From Mesorhizobium sp. B2-3-4 (GTDB taxonomy: Bacteria; Pseudomonadota; Alphaproteobacteria; Rhizobiales; Rhizobiaceae): a DNA stretch of 64,000 nucleotides. The stretch spans positions 310,001 to 374,000 of the forward strand of contig NZ_VFVY01000001.1 in the NCBI RefSeq assembly GCF_006442315.1, in the 5' to 3' direction. The position numbers and the translations under genes were made by a program. Each line of letters opens with the position of its first letter. The stretch's first letter is position 1. Shown piece after piece: positions 45,553 to 53,595 of the stretch. The notes under the pieces are model-generated. The model was not told the origin of the DNA. It did no database searches and was given only the letters and a program-made list of their open reading frames with translations.

Positions 45553-46185
45553 CTATTCGTCACGCCCGCCGTCGAAGACGACGAGATGGCGGATGCGGCG
45601 CGCGCGGCCGAGCGCCGAGATCGTTTCGGGCGCCTCGATCTCGTCTGGAACGAGCGAGGGAACGTCCATCGCGGGACGGTTGTTCAAGAGCTCCTTTTCC
45701 GGGTCGATGACGCGGATGGAATCGATCAAGGCGTCCGTGATCGGATCCGCGCCCAGCCAGAATGGCTTCTCCGCGGCGCTGATCACGCCGAGACAGCGCG
45801 GATTTTCGATGCCGCCATCGAGCGGCAAGGCGAGGAGTTCGAAGCGGTTGGAGCGGCCGTTGCGGCTGAAGCCCTCGAAAATGATCAGCACGACGGATTT
45901 CTGATCGAAAACCCCATGGATCAGCCGCGAAACCAGCCGCTGATCCTTCTCGCGCCATAGCGAGGGGAAGGAGAACCCCTTGAGCTCGCGCCCGTAATAG
46001 GCGCAGAGCCTGGTGCCGGCCAGGCGAAATACGGGTTGCCCACGCGTGTCCTTTTCCAGGATGAACGTATCGGCCAGCAGCGACTTGATATCGGCTGGCT
46101 CGACTTCCGAACGTTTCGGAGCAGGGCGTCCGTCACGCAGGCGGTTCCAATACTGGAACAGCGTGATCGATCCGTTTTGGTTCAT
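45553..46185 (-). CDS. PAS domain protein (PAS_5 family)
   Basis: The 210-residue soluble protein has a PAS-like domain of the rhizobial PAS_5 type: the N-terminal ITLFQYWNRLRDGRPAPKRSEVEPADIKSLLADTFILE, then FRLAGTRLCAYYGRELKGFSFPSLW. No kinase or output domain is attached. Members are used as regulators through partners. The chosen start at 46185 has GCGGAG about nine bases before it; an ATG 39 bases earlier has no site. It is divergent from the candidate sRNA region and rhomboid gene. Confidence 0.8.
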   Translation of the reverse strand: MNQNGSITLFQYWNRLRDGRPAPKRSEVEPADIKSLLADTFILEKDTRGQPVFRLAGTRLCAYYGRELKGFSFPSLWREKDQRLVSRLIHGVFDQKSVVLIIFEGFSRNGRSNRFELLALPLDGGIENPRCLGVISAAEKPFWLGADPITDALIDSIRVIDPEKELLNNRPAMDVPSLVPDEIEAPETISALGRARRIRHLVVFDGGRDE

Positions 46186-46224
46186 ACTAAAAAGCTCCGC
46201 GCATTCTGTCGTCTGATGTCCCAT

Positions 46225-46450
46225 CGGTGAACAGAAGGGCGCCCTCCGATGACCTACATGCGTTGCGGAGCAGGAAGCGTGCCAGCGTCGTTAACACTTG
46301 TTCACGGGTCGGGGCCGTTAAGGTTAACAACTGGTTTACGTTGCGCCCCGGCGAGCCGTGTGGCACACCAAAACCACTCCAGAAGCGGTCGTTTCGCGAC
46401 GATCGGCAGCACTTCAGTCAAGAGTTTCAGGGGAGCAAGGGGCTCGACCG
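46225..46450 (+). ncRNA. possible small RNA ending at an orphan terminator
   Basis: No plausible protein gene fills this region, yet it ends at a strong plus-strand terminator (46451-46485). The plus-strand gene that follows starts 150 bases later, and the gene to the left runs the other way. A transcript initiated within about 46225-46400 would therefore be a short RNA. A promoter was not convincingly seen. The boundaries are only approximate. Confidence 0.3.
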
Positions 46451-46485
46451 GCCGTCCAAGGGAAACCTTGGGCGGCTTCTTTTTT
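46451..46485 (+). terminator. intrinsic terminator with no upstream plus-strand gene
   Basis: GCCGTCCAAGG (46451-46461) pairs with CCTTGGGCGGC (46466-46476) using one wobble; the loop is GAAA. TTCTTTTTT follows on the plus strand. This is a textbook intrinsic terminator, but no plus-strand gene ends nearby. Confidence 0.8.
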
Positions 46486-46580
46486 GATTCGCGTCGCCGA
46501 TTCGCAGCGGGACGATTCGCCGTTTGCGGTTCCCTCGGCGGTGATCTAGATGCTCGCCAGGCCGAACCAACCCGGACCTG

Positions 46581-46610
46581 ATTATCCCAGATCCAATTAT
46601 CCCGGATCCA
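46581..46610. repeat. 15-base direct tandem repeat before rhomboid gene
   Basis: ATTATCCCAGATCCA and ATTATCCCGGATCCA follow each other directly with one difference; a third, partial copy (ATTG) begins after. It lies 24 bases before the start chosen for the rhomboid gene and could be an operator or just replication slippage. Confidence 0.75.
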
Positions 46611-46633
46611 ATTGTCATCGAGTGCGAGTGCAG

Positions 46634-47389
46634 ATGAGCGAACCGCAAGATCCGTCCGAGCCCGAAGCGGCCGAGACCATGCCGCCCCCGGCGCGTGAGC
46701 CGGTGTTCAACCTGCCGCCGATCGTCCTGGCGGTGATCGGCATCTGCGCGGCCGTTTATCTGCTGCAGCAATATGTCCTGAGCGAAGAGCAGCAGATGAC
46801 GCTGCTCTATGACGGCGCTTTCATTCCCGTGCTCTATACCGGCAAATACGGGTTCGACTGGTTTCTTCTCACACGGCCCTTCACCTATGCCTTCATGCAT
46901 GGCGGGCTTGCCCATATCGCCATCAACATGGTCTGGCTCGCCGCCTTTGGCTCGCCGCTGGCCAATCGTCTCGGCGCGCTCCGCTTCGCAATGTTCTTTG
47001 CCGTCACCGGCCTGGCTTCGGTGGCGCTCTTCTGGGCGATGCATCCCTATGGAGAGGCGCCGCTGGTCGGCGCATCGGGCGCCATATCGGGCATGATGGG
47101 TGCTGCGGCGCGGTTCGGTTTCCGCACGGACCGTTCGGCCGGCAAGGCCGCATTCGCAGGCCCGGTGCTGCCGGTCAGGGTCGTGCTGCGCTCGCGCGGC
47201 GTCGTCATCTTCCTGGCGATGTGGATGATCATCAATCTCGCCACCGGCCTTCTCGGTTTCGTGCCGGGGATGGATGGCCAGATCGCCTGGGAGGCCCATA
47301 TTGGCGGCTTTGTCGCGGGCTTCTTCGGCCTGCGCTGGTTCGACAGGGGATGGCAAGCGCCCGAATGGGAGACCTCCGAGCGCACTTGA
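46634..47389 (+). CDS. rhomboid family intramembrane serine protease
   Basis: The 251-residue membrane protein has the catalytic dyad of rhomboids: S148 in GASGAISG and H222 in WEAHIGGFVAGFFG. The H89-H94-N98 pattern (MHGGLAHIAINM) in the second helix is also typical. It has six predicted helices and a Pro/Glu-rich cytosolic N-terminal tail. It cuts membrane-spanning substrates. The ATG at 46634 has a poor binding site; the homology begins later. It precedes the CBS gene by 87 bases. Confidence 0.88.
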   Translation: MSEPQDPSEPEAAETMPPPAREPVFNLPPIVLAVIGICAAVYLLQQYVLSEEQQMTLLYDGAFIPVLYTGKYGFDWFLLTRPFTYAFMHGGLAHIAINMVWLAAFGSPLANRLGALRFAMFFAVTGLASVALFWAMHPYGEAPLVGASGAISGMMGAAARFGFRTDRSAGKAAFAGPVLPVRVVLRSRGVVIFLAMWMIINLATGLLGFVPGMDGQIAWEAHIGGFVAGFFGLRWFDRGWQAPEWETSERT

Positions 47390-47476
47390 AATGCAACCGA
47401 TGACGGCGCACCATGTTCACTCTTATGTGAAGGCCGGTGAGGGCAGGAACCGGTTGGCAAAGTAGAGGAGGACGCC

Positions 47477-47908
47477 ATGACGGTTAAGGCCATTCTCGAG
47501 CAAAAAGGCCATGACGTGTTGACGCTCGGGCCGAACGAAAAATTGAGCGAAGCCATCCGAATCCTCGCCGAACACAAGATCGGCGCGCTGGTCATCACCA
47601 ATGGCGATCGCAAGATCGTAGGCATCCTGTCGGAGCGCGACATCGTTCGCGTGGTAGCCAGGGAAGGCGGTGCGGCGCTCGACATCGCGGTACGTTCGGC
47701 GATGACGCCGAAGGTGAAAATCTGCAACGAAAACCACACCGTCAACGAGGTGATGGAGATCATGACCAGGGGCCGCTTCCGCCATCTGCCGGTGGAAAAG
47801 GACGGCCTGCTGGACGGCATCGTGTCCATTGGCGACGTGGTCAAGCGCCGGATCGAGGACGTCGAGCGCGAGGCCGAGGAAATCCGGGCCTACATCGCCA
47901 CCGCCTGA
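47477..47908 (+). CDS. CBS domain protein
   Basis: The 143-residue protein contains two CBS domains in tandem: the first around 9-64 (LGPNEKLSEAIRILAEHKIGALVITNGDRKIVGILSERDIVR) and the second around 76-130 (MTPKVKICNENHTVNEVMEIMTRGRFRHLPV). Such Bateman pairs bind adenosine nucleotides and regulate partners. It is the soluble stand-alone type. GAGGAGG lies before the ATG. It may be cotranscribed with the rhomboid gene. Confidence 0.9.
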   Translation: MTVKAILEQKGHDVLTLGPNEKLSEAIRILAEHKIGALVITNGDRKIVGILSERDIVRVVAREGGAALDIAVRSAMTPKVKICNENHTVNEVMEIMTRGRFRHLPVEKDGLLDGIVSIGDVVKRRIEDVEREAEEIRAYIATA

Positions 47909-47920
47909 GCGGGGAAGGAA

Positions 47921-47945
47921 CCGCCGGCCGGACGTTGGCCGGCGG
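47921..47945. terminator. perfect hairpin between convergent genes
   Basis: CCGCCGGCC (47921-47929) and GGCCGGCGG (47937-47945) form a perfect nine-base stem with a seven-base loop between the CBS and yjhX genes. There is no T-run. Confidence 0.55.
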
Positions 47946-47953
47946 CACCAGGG

Positions 47954-48211
47954 CTACCTGTTGTCGAGTTCGGAACGGACGAGTTCGAGCCCGCGCCGCG
48001 TGATGCGGTAGGGCCCGCCGCCCGACGACGAAACCGCCTTCTTGCGTTTCAGTTTTCGAAACAGGTCGAGATCGACGCCGGGATAATGCCAGCCATCTCG
48101 GGTCAGGCATTTGACGGAGGCGATCCGCTTTTTCTGGTTCTTTTCGATTTCAATGCGCCCGCCCTGTGCCAACAGGTGCAGGATGCGCTGTTCAGTGCGC
48201 GAAATATCCAT
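47954..48211 (-). CDS. yjhX: YjhX family (UPF0386) protein, toxin-like
   Basis: The 85-residue protein matches the YjhX family: MDISRTEQRILHLLAQGGRIEIEK, then KKRIASVKCLTRDGWHYPGVDLDLFRKLKRKKAVSSSGGGPYRITRRGLELVR. In E. coli, YjhX is described as a toxin paired with the GNAT-type YjhQ. Here no partner is adjacent on the same strand; a GNAT gene lies 1.8 kb away beyond gatB and on the other strand. The role in rhizobia is unclear and it may be a plain DNA-binding-like protein. Confidence 0.8.
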   Translation of the reverse strand: MDISRTEQRILHLLAQGGRIEIEKNQKKRIASVKCLTRDGWHYPGVDLDLFRKLKRKKAVSSSGGGPYRITRRGLELVRSELDNR

Positions 48212-48435
48212 GTGAAGAGTTTCCGGGAAAACAAAAAAATGCCGCCGCCGCGAAGCTTCGCGGCACGGGGTTTCAGGTTTTCTGCCCTGCCTCGCTACGA
48301 GGTCAGGGCCTTACCGGGACTGAGCGTAAGTGGACATCCACTCTCCATTGGGATGCGTCGCGTATAGTCGATGGCGCCTGAAAAGGCCAGCCCGCGGCTT
48401 TGCGCTTGTCTCTTTTGGCGGTTTGCACTAGCGAA
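48212..48435. other. intergenic stretch before the gatB leader
   Basis: No gene is visible. Near the right end TTGTCT (48406-48411) and TAGCGA (48429-48434), 17 bases apart, form a possible promoter for gatB; with it transcription would begin at about 48441, within the first palindrome. The left part holds the yjhX start region and a run of A/G. Confidence 0.35.
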
Positions 48436-48484
48436 TGACTTTCACTTTAGACGTGAAAGTCACGTTCAAACGTGAGTTCACTCA
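48436..48484 (+). promoter_or_regulatory. three overlapping inverted repeats upstream of gatB
   Basis: The first is TGACTTTCAC (48436-48445) with GTGAAAGTCA (48453-48462), a perfect 10-base pair. Its right arm overlaps TCACGTT (48460-48466) with AACGTGA (48469-48475), and that right arm overlaps TGAG/CTCA (48473-48484). The last ends 19 bases before the gatB ATG. They could be alternative RNA hairpins of an attenuator, or a compound operator made of GTGA/TCAC half-sites. Confidence 0.55.
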
Positions 48485-48503
48485 TCGTAATTCGCAGGCG
48501 ACC

Positions 48504-50003
48504 ATGACCCTCATAGATACCCGCACGCCCGACGCAAAACGCTTGATCTCCGGCGCCACCGGCGATTGGGAAATCATCATCGGCCTCGAAGTGCACGCGC
48601 AGGTCATATCGGAAGCCAAATTGTTTTCCGGCGCTGCGACCGCTTTCGGCGCGGCTCCCAACGCCAATGTCAGCCTCGTCGATGCGGCAATGCCGGGCAT
48701 GCTGCCGGTCATCAACGAGGAATGCGTCAGGCAGGCAATCCGCACCGGCCTCGGGCTGAAGGCTGAGATCAACCACAAGTCCGTTTTCGACCGGAAGAAT
48801 TATTTCTATCCCGATCTGCCGCAGGGTTATCAGATATCCCAGTTCAAGCAGCCGATCGTCGGCGAGGGTACGGTGATCGTCTCCGTCGGTCCCGACCGCC
48901 AGGGCGAGTTCGAGGACATCGAGGTCGGCATCGAGCGCCTGCACCTGGAACAGGATGCCGGCAAGTCGATCCACGACCAGCATCCGACCATGTCCTATGT
49001 CGATCTCAACCGTTCGGGCGTGGCGCTGATGGAGATCGTCTCCAAGCCCGACATACGCTCCGGCGACGAGGCCAAGGCCTATGTGACCAAGCTGCGCACC
49101 ATCATGCGCTATCTCGGTACCTGCGATGGCAACATGGACGAAGGCTCGTTGCGCGCCGACGTCAATGTCTCGGTTCGTCGGCCAGGCGGCGCGTTCGGTA
49201 CGCGCTGCGAGATCAAGAACATGAACTCGATCCGTTTCATCGGCCAGGCCATCGACTACGAGGCGCGCCGGCAGATCGCCATCCTGGAGGATGGCGGCAA
49301 GATCGACCAGGAAACGCGTCTGTTCGACGCGGTCAAGGGCGAGACGCGCTCGATGCGCTCCAAGGAAGAAGCGCACGACTACCGTTACTTCCCCGATCCC
49401 GATCTGCTGCCGCTGGAATTCGACCAGGCCTATGTCGACGCCCTGGCCAAGGAATTGCCGGAACTGCCTGACGACAAGAAGGTACGGTTGGTCTCCTCGC
49501 TGGGCCTCTCTACCTATGATGCCTCGATCCTGGTTTCGGAGAAGTCGATCGCTGACTATTTCGAGAAGGTGGCTGCCGGCCGCGATGGCAAGCTTGCCGC
49601 CAACTGGGTTATCAACGATCTGCTCGGCCAGTTGAACAAGGCCGGCAAGGAGATTGAAGATGCTCCGGTTTCGCCTGATCAGTTGGGTGCTGTCATCGAC
49701 CTGATCAAGGACGGCACCATTTCCGGCAAGATCGCCAAGGACCTGTTCGAGATCGTCTGGAACGAGGGCGGCGACCCGCGTCAGTTGGTCGAAAGCCGTG
49801 GCATGAAGCAGGTCACCGACACCGGCGCCATCGAAAAGGCGGTCGACGAGGTGATCGCGGCCAACCCCGACAAGGTCGAGCAGGCACGCGCCAAGCCGAC
49901 CATGGCCGGCTGGTTCGTCGGCCAGGTGATGAAGGCGACGGGCGGCAAGGCCAATCCACAGGCGGTCAACGATCTCGTCAAGGCCAAGCTCGGCATCGAG
50001 TAA
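48504..50003 (+). CDS. gatB: aspartyl/glutamyl-tRNA amidotransferase subunit B
   Basis: The 499-residue protein is standard length for GatB. It has [12 protein letters not shown] near the start, [37 protein letters not shown] and a C-terminal YqeY-like tail ([33 protein letters not shown]). With GatA and GatC it turns misacylated Glu-tRNA(Gln) or Asp-tRNA(Asn) into the correct form. gatA and gatC are not in the window. I chose ATG 48504; an in-frame ATG at 48435 would put palindromic DNA in the protein. Confidence 0.97.
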   Translation: MTLIDTRTPDAKRLISGATGDWEIIIGLEVHAQVISEAKLFSGAATAFGAAPNANVSLVDAAMPGMLPVINEECVRQAIRTGLGLKAEINHKSVFDRKNYFYPDLPQGYQISQFKQPIVGEGTVIVSVGPDRQGEFEDIEVGIERLHLEQDAGKSIHDQHPTMSYVDLNRSGVALMEIVSKPDIRSGDEAKAYVTKLRTIMRYLGTCDGNMDEGSLRADVNVSVRRPGGAFGTRCEIKNMNSIRFIGQAIDYEARRQIAILEDGGKIDQETRLFDAVKGETRSMRSKEEAHDYRYFPDPDLLPLEFDQAYVDALAKELPELPDDKKVRLVSSLGLSTYDASILVSEKSIADYFEKVAAGRDGKLAANWVINDLLGQLNKAGKEIEDAPVSPDQLGAVIDLIKDGTISGKIAKDLFEIVWNEGGDPRQLVESRGMKQVTDTGAIEKAVDEVIAANPDKVEQARAKPTMAGWFVGQVMKATGGKANPQAVNDLVKAKLGIE

Positions 50004-50007
50004 GGCC

Positions 50008-50484
50008 ATGTTCGTCCGCACCGCAGGGGAACGCGACCTTGATGCCATTCGGGCTGTGCTGGTCGAAACCTGGCATGCGACGTATGACGCCATATACGGC
50101 GCCGCCAAGGTCACCGAGATCACCGACGAATGGCATTCGATCGCCTCGCTGAAGGCGCGGCTGATCAAGCCGAACAGCGACTTCCTTGTTGCCGATGACG
50201 GCAAGCGCATTGGCGGCGTGGCTTTTGCCGAAAGCATCGACGGCGGCAAGACGGTCGTCCTGAGGCAGCTTTACGTGCTGCCCGGCCTGCAGGGGCGGGG
50301 CATCGGCGGCATGCTGCTCGATGAGATCATCGAAAGTTTTCCCGAGGCCCACGCCATTCGTCTGGAAGTGGAGGCGCAGAACACGCGCGCCGTCGCCTTC
50401 TACGAAGCCAACGGTTTTTTACGGTCCGGCGATGTAGGCGAACACGCCGGGGCGCTCGTCTACCTCCGGCCCCTTGCTGGCTGA
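50008..50484 (+). CDS. GNAT family N-acetyltransferase
   Basis: The 158-residue protein has a GNAT fold: a first beta-alpha unit (FVRTAGERDLDAIRAVLVETWHATYDAIYG), the acetyl-CoA-binding loop LYVLPGLQGRGIGGMLLDEII, and a C-terminal VEAQNTRAVAFYEANGFLRSGD. Substrate is unknown. It starts four bases after the gatB stop, suggesting an operon. Whether it relates to the YjhX protein as the E. coli YjhQ does is an open question. Confidence 0.9.
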   Translation: MFVRTAGERDLDAIRAVLVETWHATYDAIYGAAKVTEITDEWHSIASLKARLIKPNSDFLVADDGKRIGGVAFAESIDGGKTVVLRQLYVLPGLQGRGIGGMLLDEIIESFPEAHAIRLEVEAQNTRAVAFYEANGFLRSGDVGEHAGALVYLRPLAG

Positions 50485-50638
50485 CCGTCGTCTTAAGGCA
50501 ATCCGGATCACCTTCGCGCGAGCGGCGCGACGGAGAGCCTGTTTTCGTTTGACGGGTAGAAGGTCCCGCACCAAAGCTGCTTGAGCTGACCGAGCGAAAG
50601 CCGGATGGGCTGGCGCGCAAGGCGGCGAGGGGGAAACC

Positions 50639-51337
50639 ATGCCAAGCTTGCCGGAACTGATGCCGACACAGGTGTCGGACGAAACCTTTGGTGGCGTTAC
50701 TTATCACATAGCGGGCGAACTGGTGCCCGTGCTTTCCGTCGACGTGACGCGGATGCCAGTCTATTTCGAGCACCACATCCTGTTGTGGAAGAATTCCACG
50801 ATAACCATCGGCCTGAAGTCGCTGAAGGGCGCTCTGAAGCGCATGATGGCGGGCATGCAGATCTTCGTCACCGAGGCGTCGGGGGCGGGCATCATCGCCT
50901 TCAGCCGCGACGGGCCGGGCCACATTGTGCCCATACACCTGCGGCGAGGCGAAGAAATCCAGGTGCGCGAGCACCAGTTTCTCGCCGCCACCGGCAATGT
51001 CGACTACACGTTCGAGCGGGTGCGCGGCCTGGCGACCATGCTGTTCGGCCAGAGCGGCTTCTTCATCGATCGGTTTCGCGGCGATACCGGCGACGGCATC
51101 GTCTGGCTACATGGCTATGGCAATGTCTTTGAAAAGACGCTGGTTGCGGGTGAAACCATAGACATCGAACCCGGCGGCTGGCTGTTCAAGGACGCCTCGG
51201 TCAGGATGGAAACCAAGATCGACCGGCTGTCGAGCGGCTTCTTCGGCGCCAACATGAATTTCATCGTCAACCGCTTCACCGGCCCGGGCCGGGTCGGCAT
51301 TCAGTCGATGTATCTGCATATGCCCACCGAGGAGTAG
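50639..51337 (+). CDS. AIM24 family protein
   Basis: The 232-residue protein matches AIM24 (TIGR00266-like), a double-stranded beta-helix fold: FEHHILLWKNSTITIG, GPGHIVPIHLRRGEEIQVREHQFLAATGNVDYTFERVRG and GDGIVWLHGYGNVFEKTLVAGETIDIEPGGWLF. Function in bacteria is unclear. A strong GAGGGGG precedes ATG 50639. It stands between the GNAT gene and the convergent LuxR regulator. Confidence 0.88.
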   Translation: MPSLPELMPTQVSDETFGGVTYHIAGELVPVLSVDVTRMPVYFEHHILLWKNSTITIGLKSLKGALKRMMAGMQIFVTEASGAGIIAFSRDGPGHIVPIHLRRGEEIQVREHQFLAATGNVDYTFERVRGLATMLFGQSGFFIDRFRGDTGDGIVWLHGYGNVFEKTLVAGETIDIEPGGWLFKDASVRMETKIDRLSSGFFGANMNFIVNRFTGPGRVGIQSMYLHMPTEE

Positions 51338-51372
51338 ACCCGGGGAGCCGCAAGCAAGAGGGAAGGCAAGGA

Positions 51373-52533
51373 TCAGCGCGAGCGCAGCGGTGGCGACAAT
51401 TCGCGTATCAACAGCTCGAGTTCGCGCTGGTCGCCCGTTCCCGTCTTGTCGAAGATCGTCGCCAGCTGCGATTTGATGGTGCCGTCGGAAACGCCGCTGG
51501 CGGTCGCGATCTCCTTGCGCGTCCTGCCGCAGGCGACATGGGCGGCGACACGCTTTTCCGCGGCAGTCAGGCCAAACAGCGCGGCGATCGCTTCCAGCGC
51601 CGGTGTTGGTGTCGCGCCGGCGGCGGCGATGAAGATGGCGGCAGCCGCGCGCTGCGACATGCGCGCCGAAATCTCGCGCCGGGCCAGCGGCATCACATGC
51701 GCCACCGCCGGAACGCCGACCTTGGCGAGCGGAATGTTGATGCCGGACGGACCAAGCCCGAACTCATCGCGCGTGCCGAGTTCGACCGCACAGCTGATCG
51801 CGGCATTGGCTTGCGGATAGGCAAACGACAACTGGCCACGCACGGACGAGACGGCCGAACTTTCGGTCAGCAGGGCTTCGGCCGCACCATTGGCGAAGAT
51901 GATCTGCATGTCGTCGGAAACGATCATCACCGGATGGTCGAGGTTCTCGATGATCGAGCGAAAGATTTCGGCCTTGCGGCGTTCGGTCTCGAACAGGTCG
52001 CCGATGGTGACGGCACGCCGCACATGCGGCGCCAGCGCCGAAACCAGTTCGAGATCGCCTGCCGATATCTGCCGCCTGTCTTTGTCGGTCACCACCATCA
52101 GCGTGCCGATTCGGGTTGGCCGCTTCATCAGCGCCACCCAGAAGAAATCGTCCAGCCGGTTGGGTTCGACCCATTCACGAACGATCCGGCTCTCGATCCA
52201 TGTCTGCCGGGCATTGGGCCCCTGCAGCGCATAGATGGCATCGACCGTGAACGGCATGTCGATATCCATCTTTGGGACGGCGGCGAAGAAGGGAACCTCC
52301 GAACCATAATCTCTCTCCAGCGGCTCCAGGATCGCCGGGTCGCCGCAGGAAACCGAAAACCGTGCGCAATTGGCAGCGGTATCGACGACCGCCAGCATGG
52401 CAAGCTGGCCGAGCGCCAGCCGGCGTATGGCATCGAGCGTCGACTGCCAGCGGCCGATATCGGCAACCGAATCATAGATGGCTTCGACGACCTGCGGCAG
52501 AGCGCGGTCGATCGTGTTCGCCAATGCAGACAT
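51373..52533 (-). CDS. LuxR-type transcriptional regulator with sensory-like N-terminal region
   Basis: The 386-residue protein ends in a LuxR/GerE helix-turn-helix: LTAAEKRVAAHVACGRTRKEIATASGVSDGTIKSQLATIFDKTGTGDQRELELL. The preceding 300 residues include a GAF-like/PAS-like sensory part (DHPVMIVSDDMQIIFANGAAEALL) without an autoinducer-binding signature. It is predicted to bind DNA after sensing an unknown cue. Start ATG 52533 has GAGGG. It is convergent with AIM24 and upstream of the pan genes on the same strand but separated from them. Confidence 0.85.
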   Translation of the reverse strand: MSALANTIDRALPQVVEAIYDSVADIGRWQSTLDAIRRLALGQLAMLAVVDTAANCARFSVSCGDPAILEPLERDYGSEVPFFAAVPKMDIDMPFTVDAIYALQGPNARQTWIESRIVREWVEPNRLDDFFWVALMKRPTRIGTLMVVTDKDRRQISAGDLELVSALAPHVRRAVTIGDLFETERRKAEIFRSIIENLDHPVMIVSDDMQIIFANGAAEALLTESSAVSSVRGQLSFAYPQANAAISCAVELGTRDEFGLGPSGINIPLAKVGVPAVAHVMPLARREISARMSQRAAAAIFIAAAGATPTPALEAIAALFGLTAAEKRVAAHVACGRTRKEIATASGVSDGTIKSQLATIFDKTGTGDQRELELLIRELSPPLRSR

Positions 52534-52743
52534 GGGCCCTCTCGTGCCGCCTGGAGGTGGCGCAGTGCCGGGTTCCACGAAAACGATGCGCCAGTCTGCA
52601 CGGTATGGCGGGCGTGTAACCTGACAATGCCGCATCAGCGGTCGATTGTTACAAGGCTCAGGATAATGCCTGGATTGTCATCGTGATACGCCGGACGCGC
52701 TGATGGCACGTCGCGAATTTGGCTGGCCTGCAGGCCACTTCGC

Positions 52744-53595
52744 TTAGACGGCAGGAACTTCCAGATTGTCGATCAGCCTGGTTTTTCCCAGCCAGGCGGC
52801 CGCCAGAATGCGGCCCACGCGGTCCTGTCGCCATGGCGCGAGCGTCAGGCTTTCGCGGGCTTCGACATAATCGACCTTGTGGAAGCCGGCGGCAGTCAGC
52901 GCGCGGATCGCTTCGGCGATCGTCTGCTGTTGGTTGGCGCCTGCCGCCAGCGCCGCTGCCGCCTCGCGCAGGATAAGATTGAGCTGGCGGGCGATCTCGA
53001 GTTCGGCTTCATCGAGATAGGCATTGCGTGACGACATGGCGAGGCCATGCGCGTCGCGTATGGTCGGTGCGCCGATGATCTCGACCGGCATGTCGAGGTC
53101 GCGGCACAACTGCCTCACGACGCAAAGCTGCTGGTAGTCTTTTTCACCAAAGATGGCCAGGTCGGGGGCAGCCTGCAGGAGAAGCTTGGCGACCACGGTG
53201 GCGACGCCGTCGAAAAAGGTTGGGCGAAAGGCCGTTTCGAGCCCGGCCGACGGGCCGCCCACCGAGATTTTCGTGGCAAAACCGGCGGCGTACATCTCGC
53301 TGACATCAGGCGTGAAGGCCAGGTCGGCCTGGGCCTCCGCCAGCATATCGAGGTCGCGCTCCAACTGGCGCGGGTATTTGTCGAGATCCTCGCTCGGCGC
53401 GAATTGCGTCGGATTGACGAAGATCGACACCACGCAGCGATCGGCTCTTTCGAGCGCGATCTTGACCAGCGAAAGATGCCCGTCATGCAACGCGCCCATG
53501 GTCGGCACCATGGCGATGCGCAGGCCATCGCGCCGCCAGTCGCGGATCCGCGCGCGAAGTGCCACAACGCTGTCGACGACGTCGGGTCGGCTCAT
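52744..53595 (-). CDS. panC: pantoate--beta-alanine ligase
   Basis: The 283-residue protein is a standard pantothenate synthetase: MVPTMGALHDGHLSLV near residue 29 with the HxGH ATP motif (here HDGH), FVNPTQFAPSEDLDKYPR, FGEKDYQQLCVVRQLCRDLDMP and MSSRNAYL. It joins pantoate and beta-alanine with ATP to make pantothenate for CoA. It overlaps the end of panB by four bases, so the two form an operon. Confidence 0.97.
   Translation of the reverse strand: MSRPDVVDSVVALRARIRDWRRDGLRIAMVPTMGALHDGHLSLVKIALERADRCVVSIFVNPTQFAPSEDLDKYPRQLERDLDMLAEAQADLAFTPDVSEMYAAGFATKISVGGPSAGLETAFRPTFFDGVATVVAKLLLQAAPDLAIFGEKDYQQLCVVRQLCRDLDMPVEIIGAPTIRDAHGLAMSSRNAYLDEAELEIARQLNLILREAAAALAAGANQQQTIAEAIRALTAAGFHKVDYVEARESLTLAPWRQDRVGRILAAAWLGKTRLIDNLEVPAV

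Noticed and set aside
46227..46581. Overlapping plus-strand frames of 86 and 110 codons in the gap before the rhomboid gene
   Set aside because: Arg/Ser-rich noise, no binding sites, and the terminator lies inside them; I treat the region as non-coding.
48435..48503. Upstream in-frame start for gatB
   Set aside because: It would encode the palindromic DNA, whereas similarity to GatB begins after ATG 48504.
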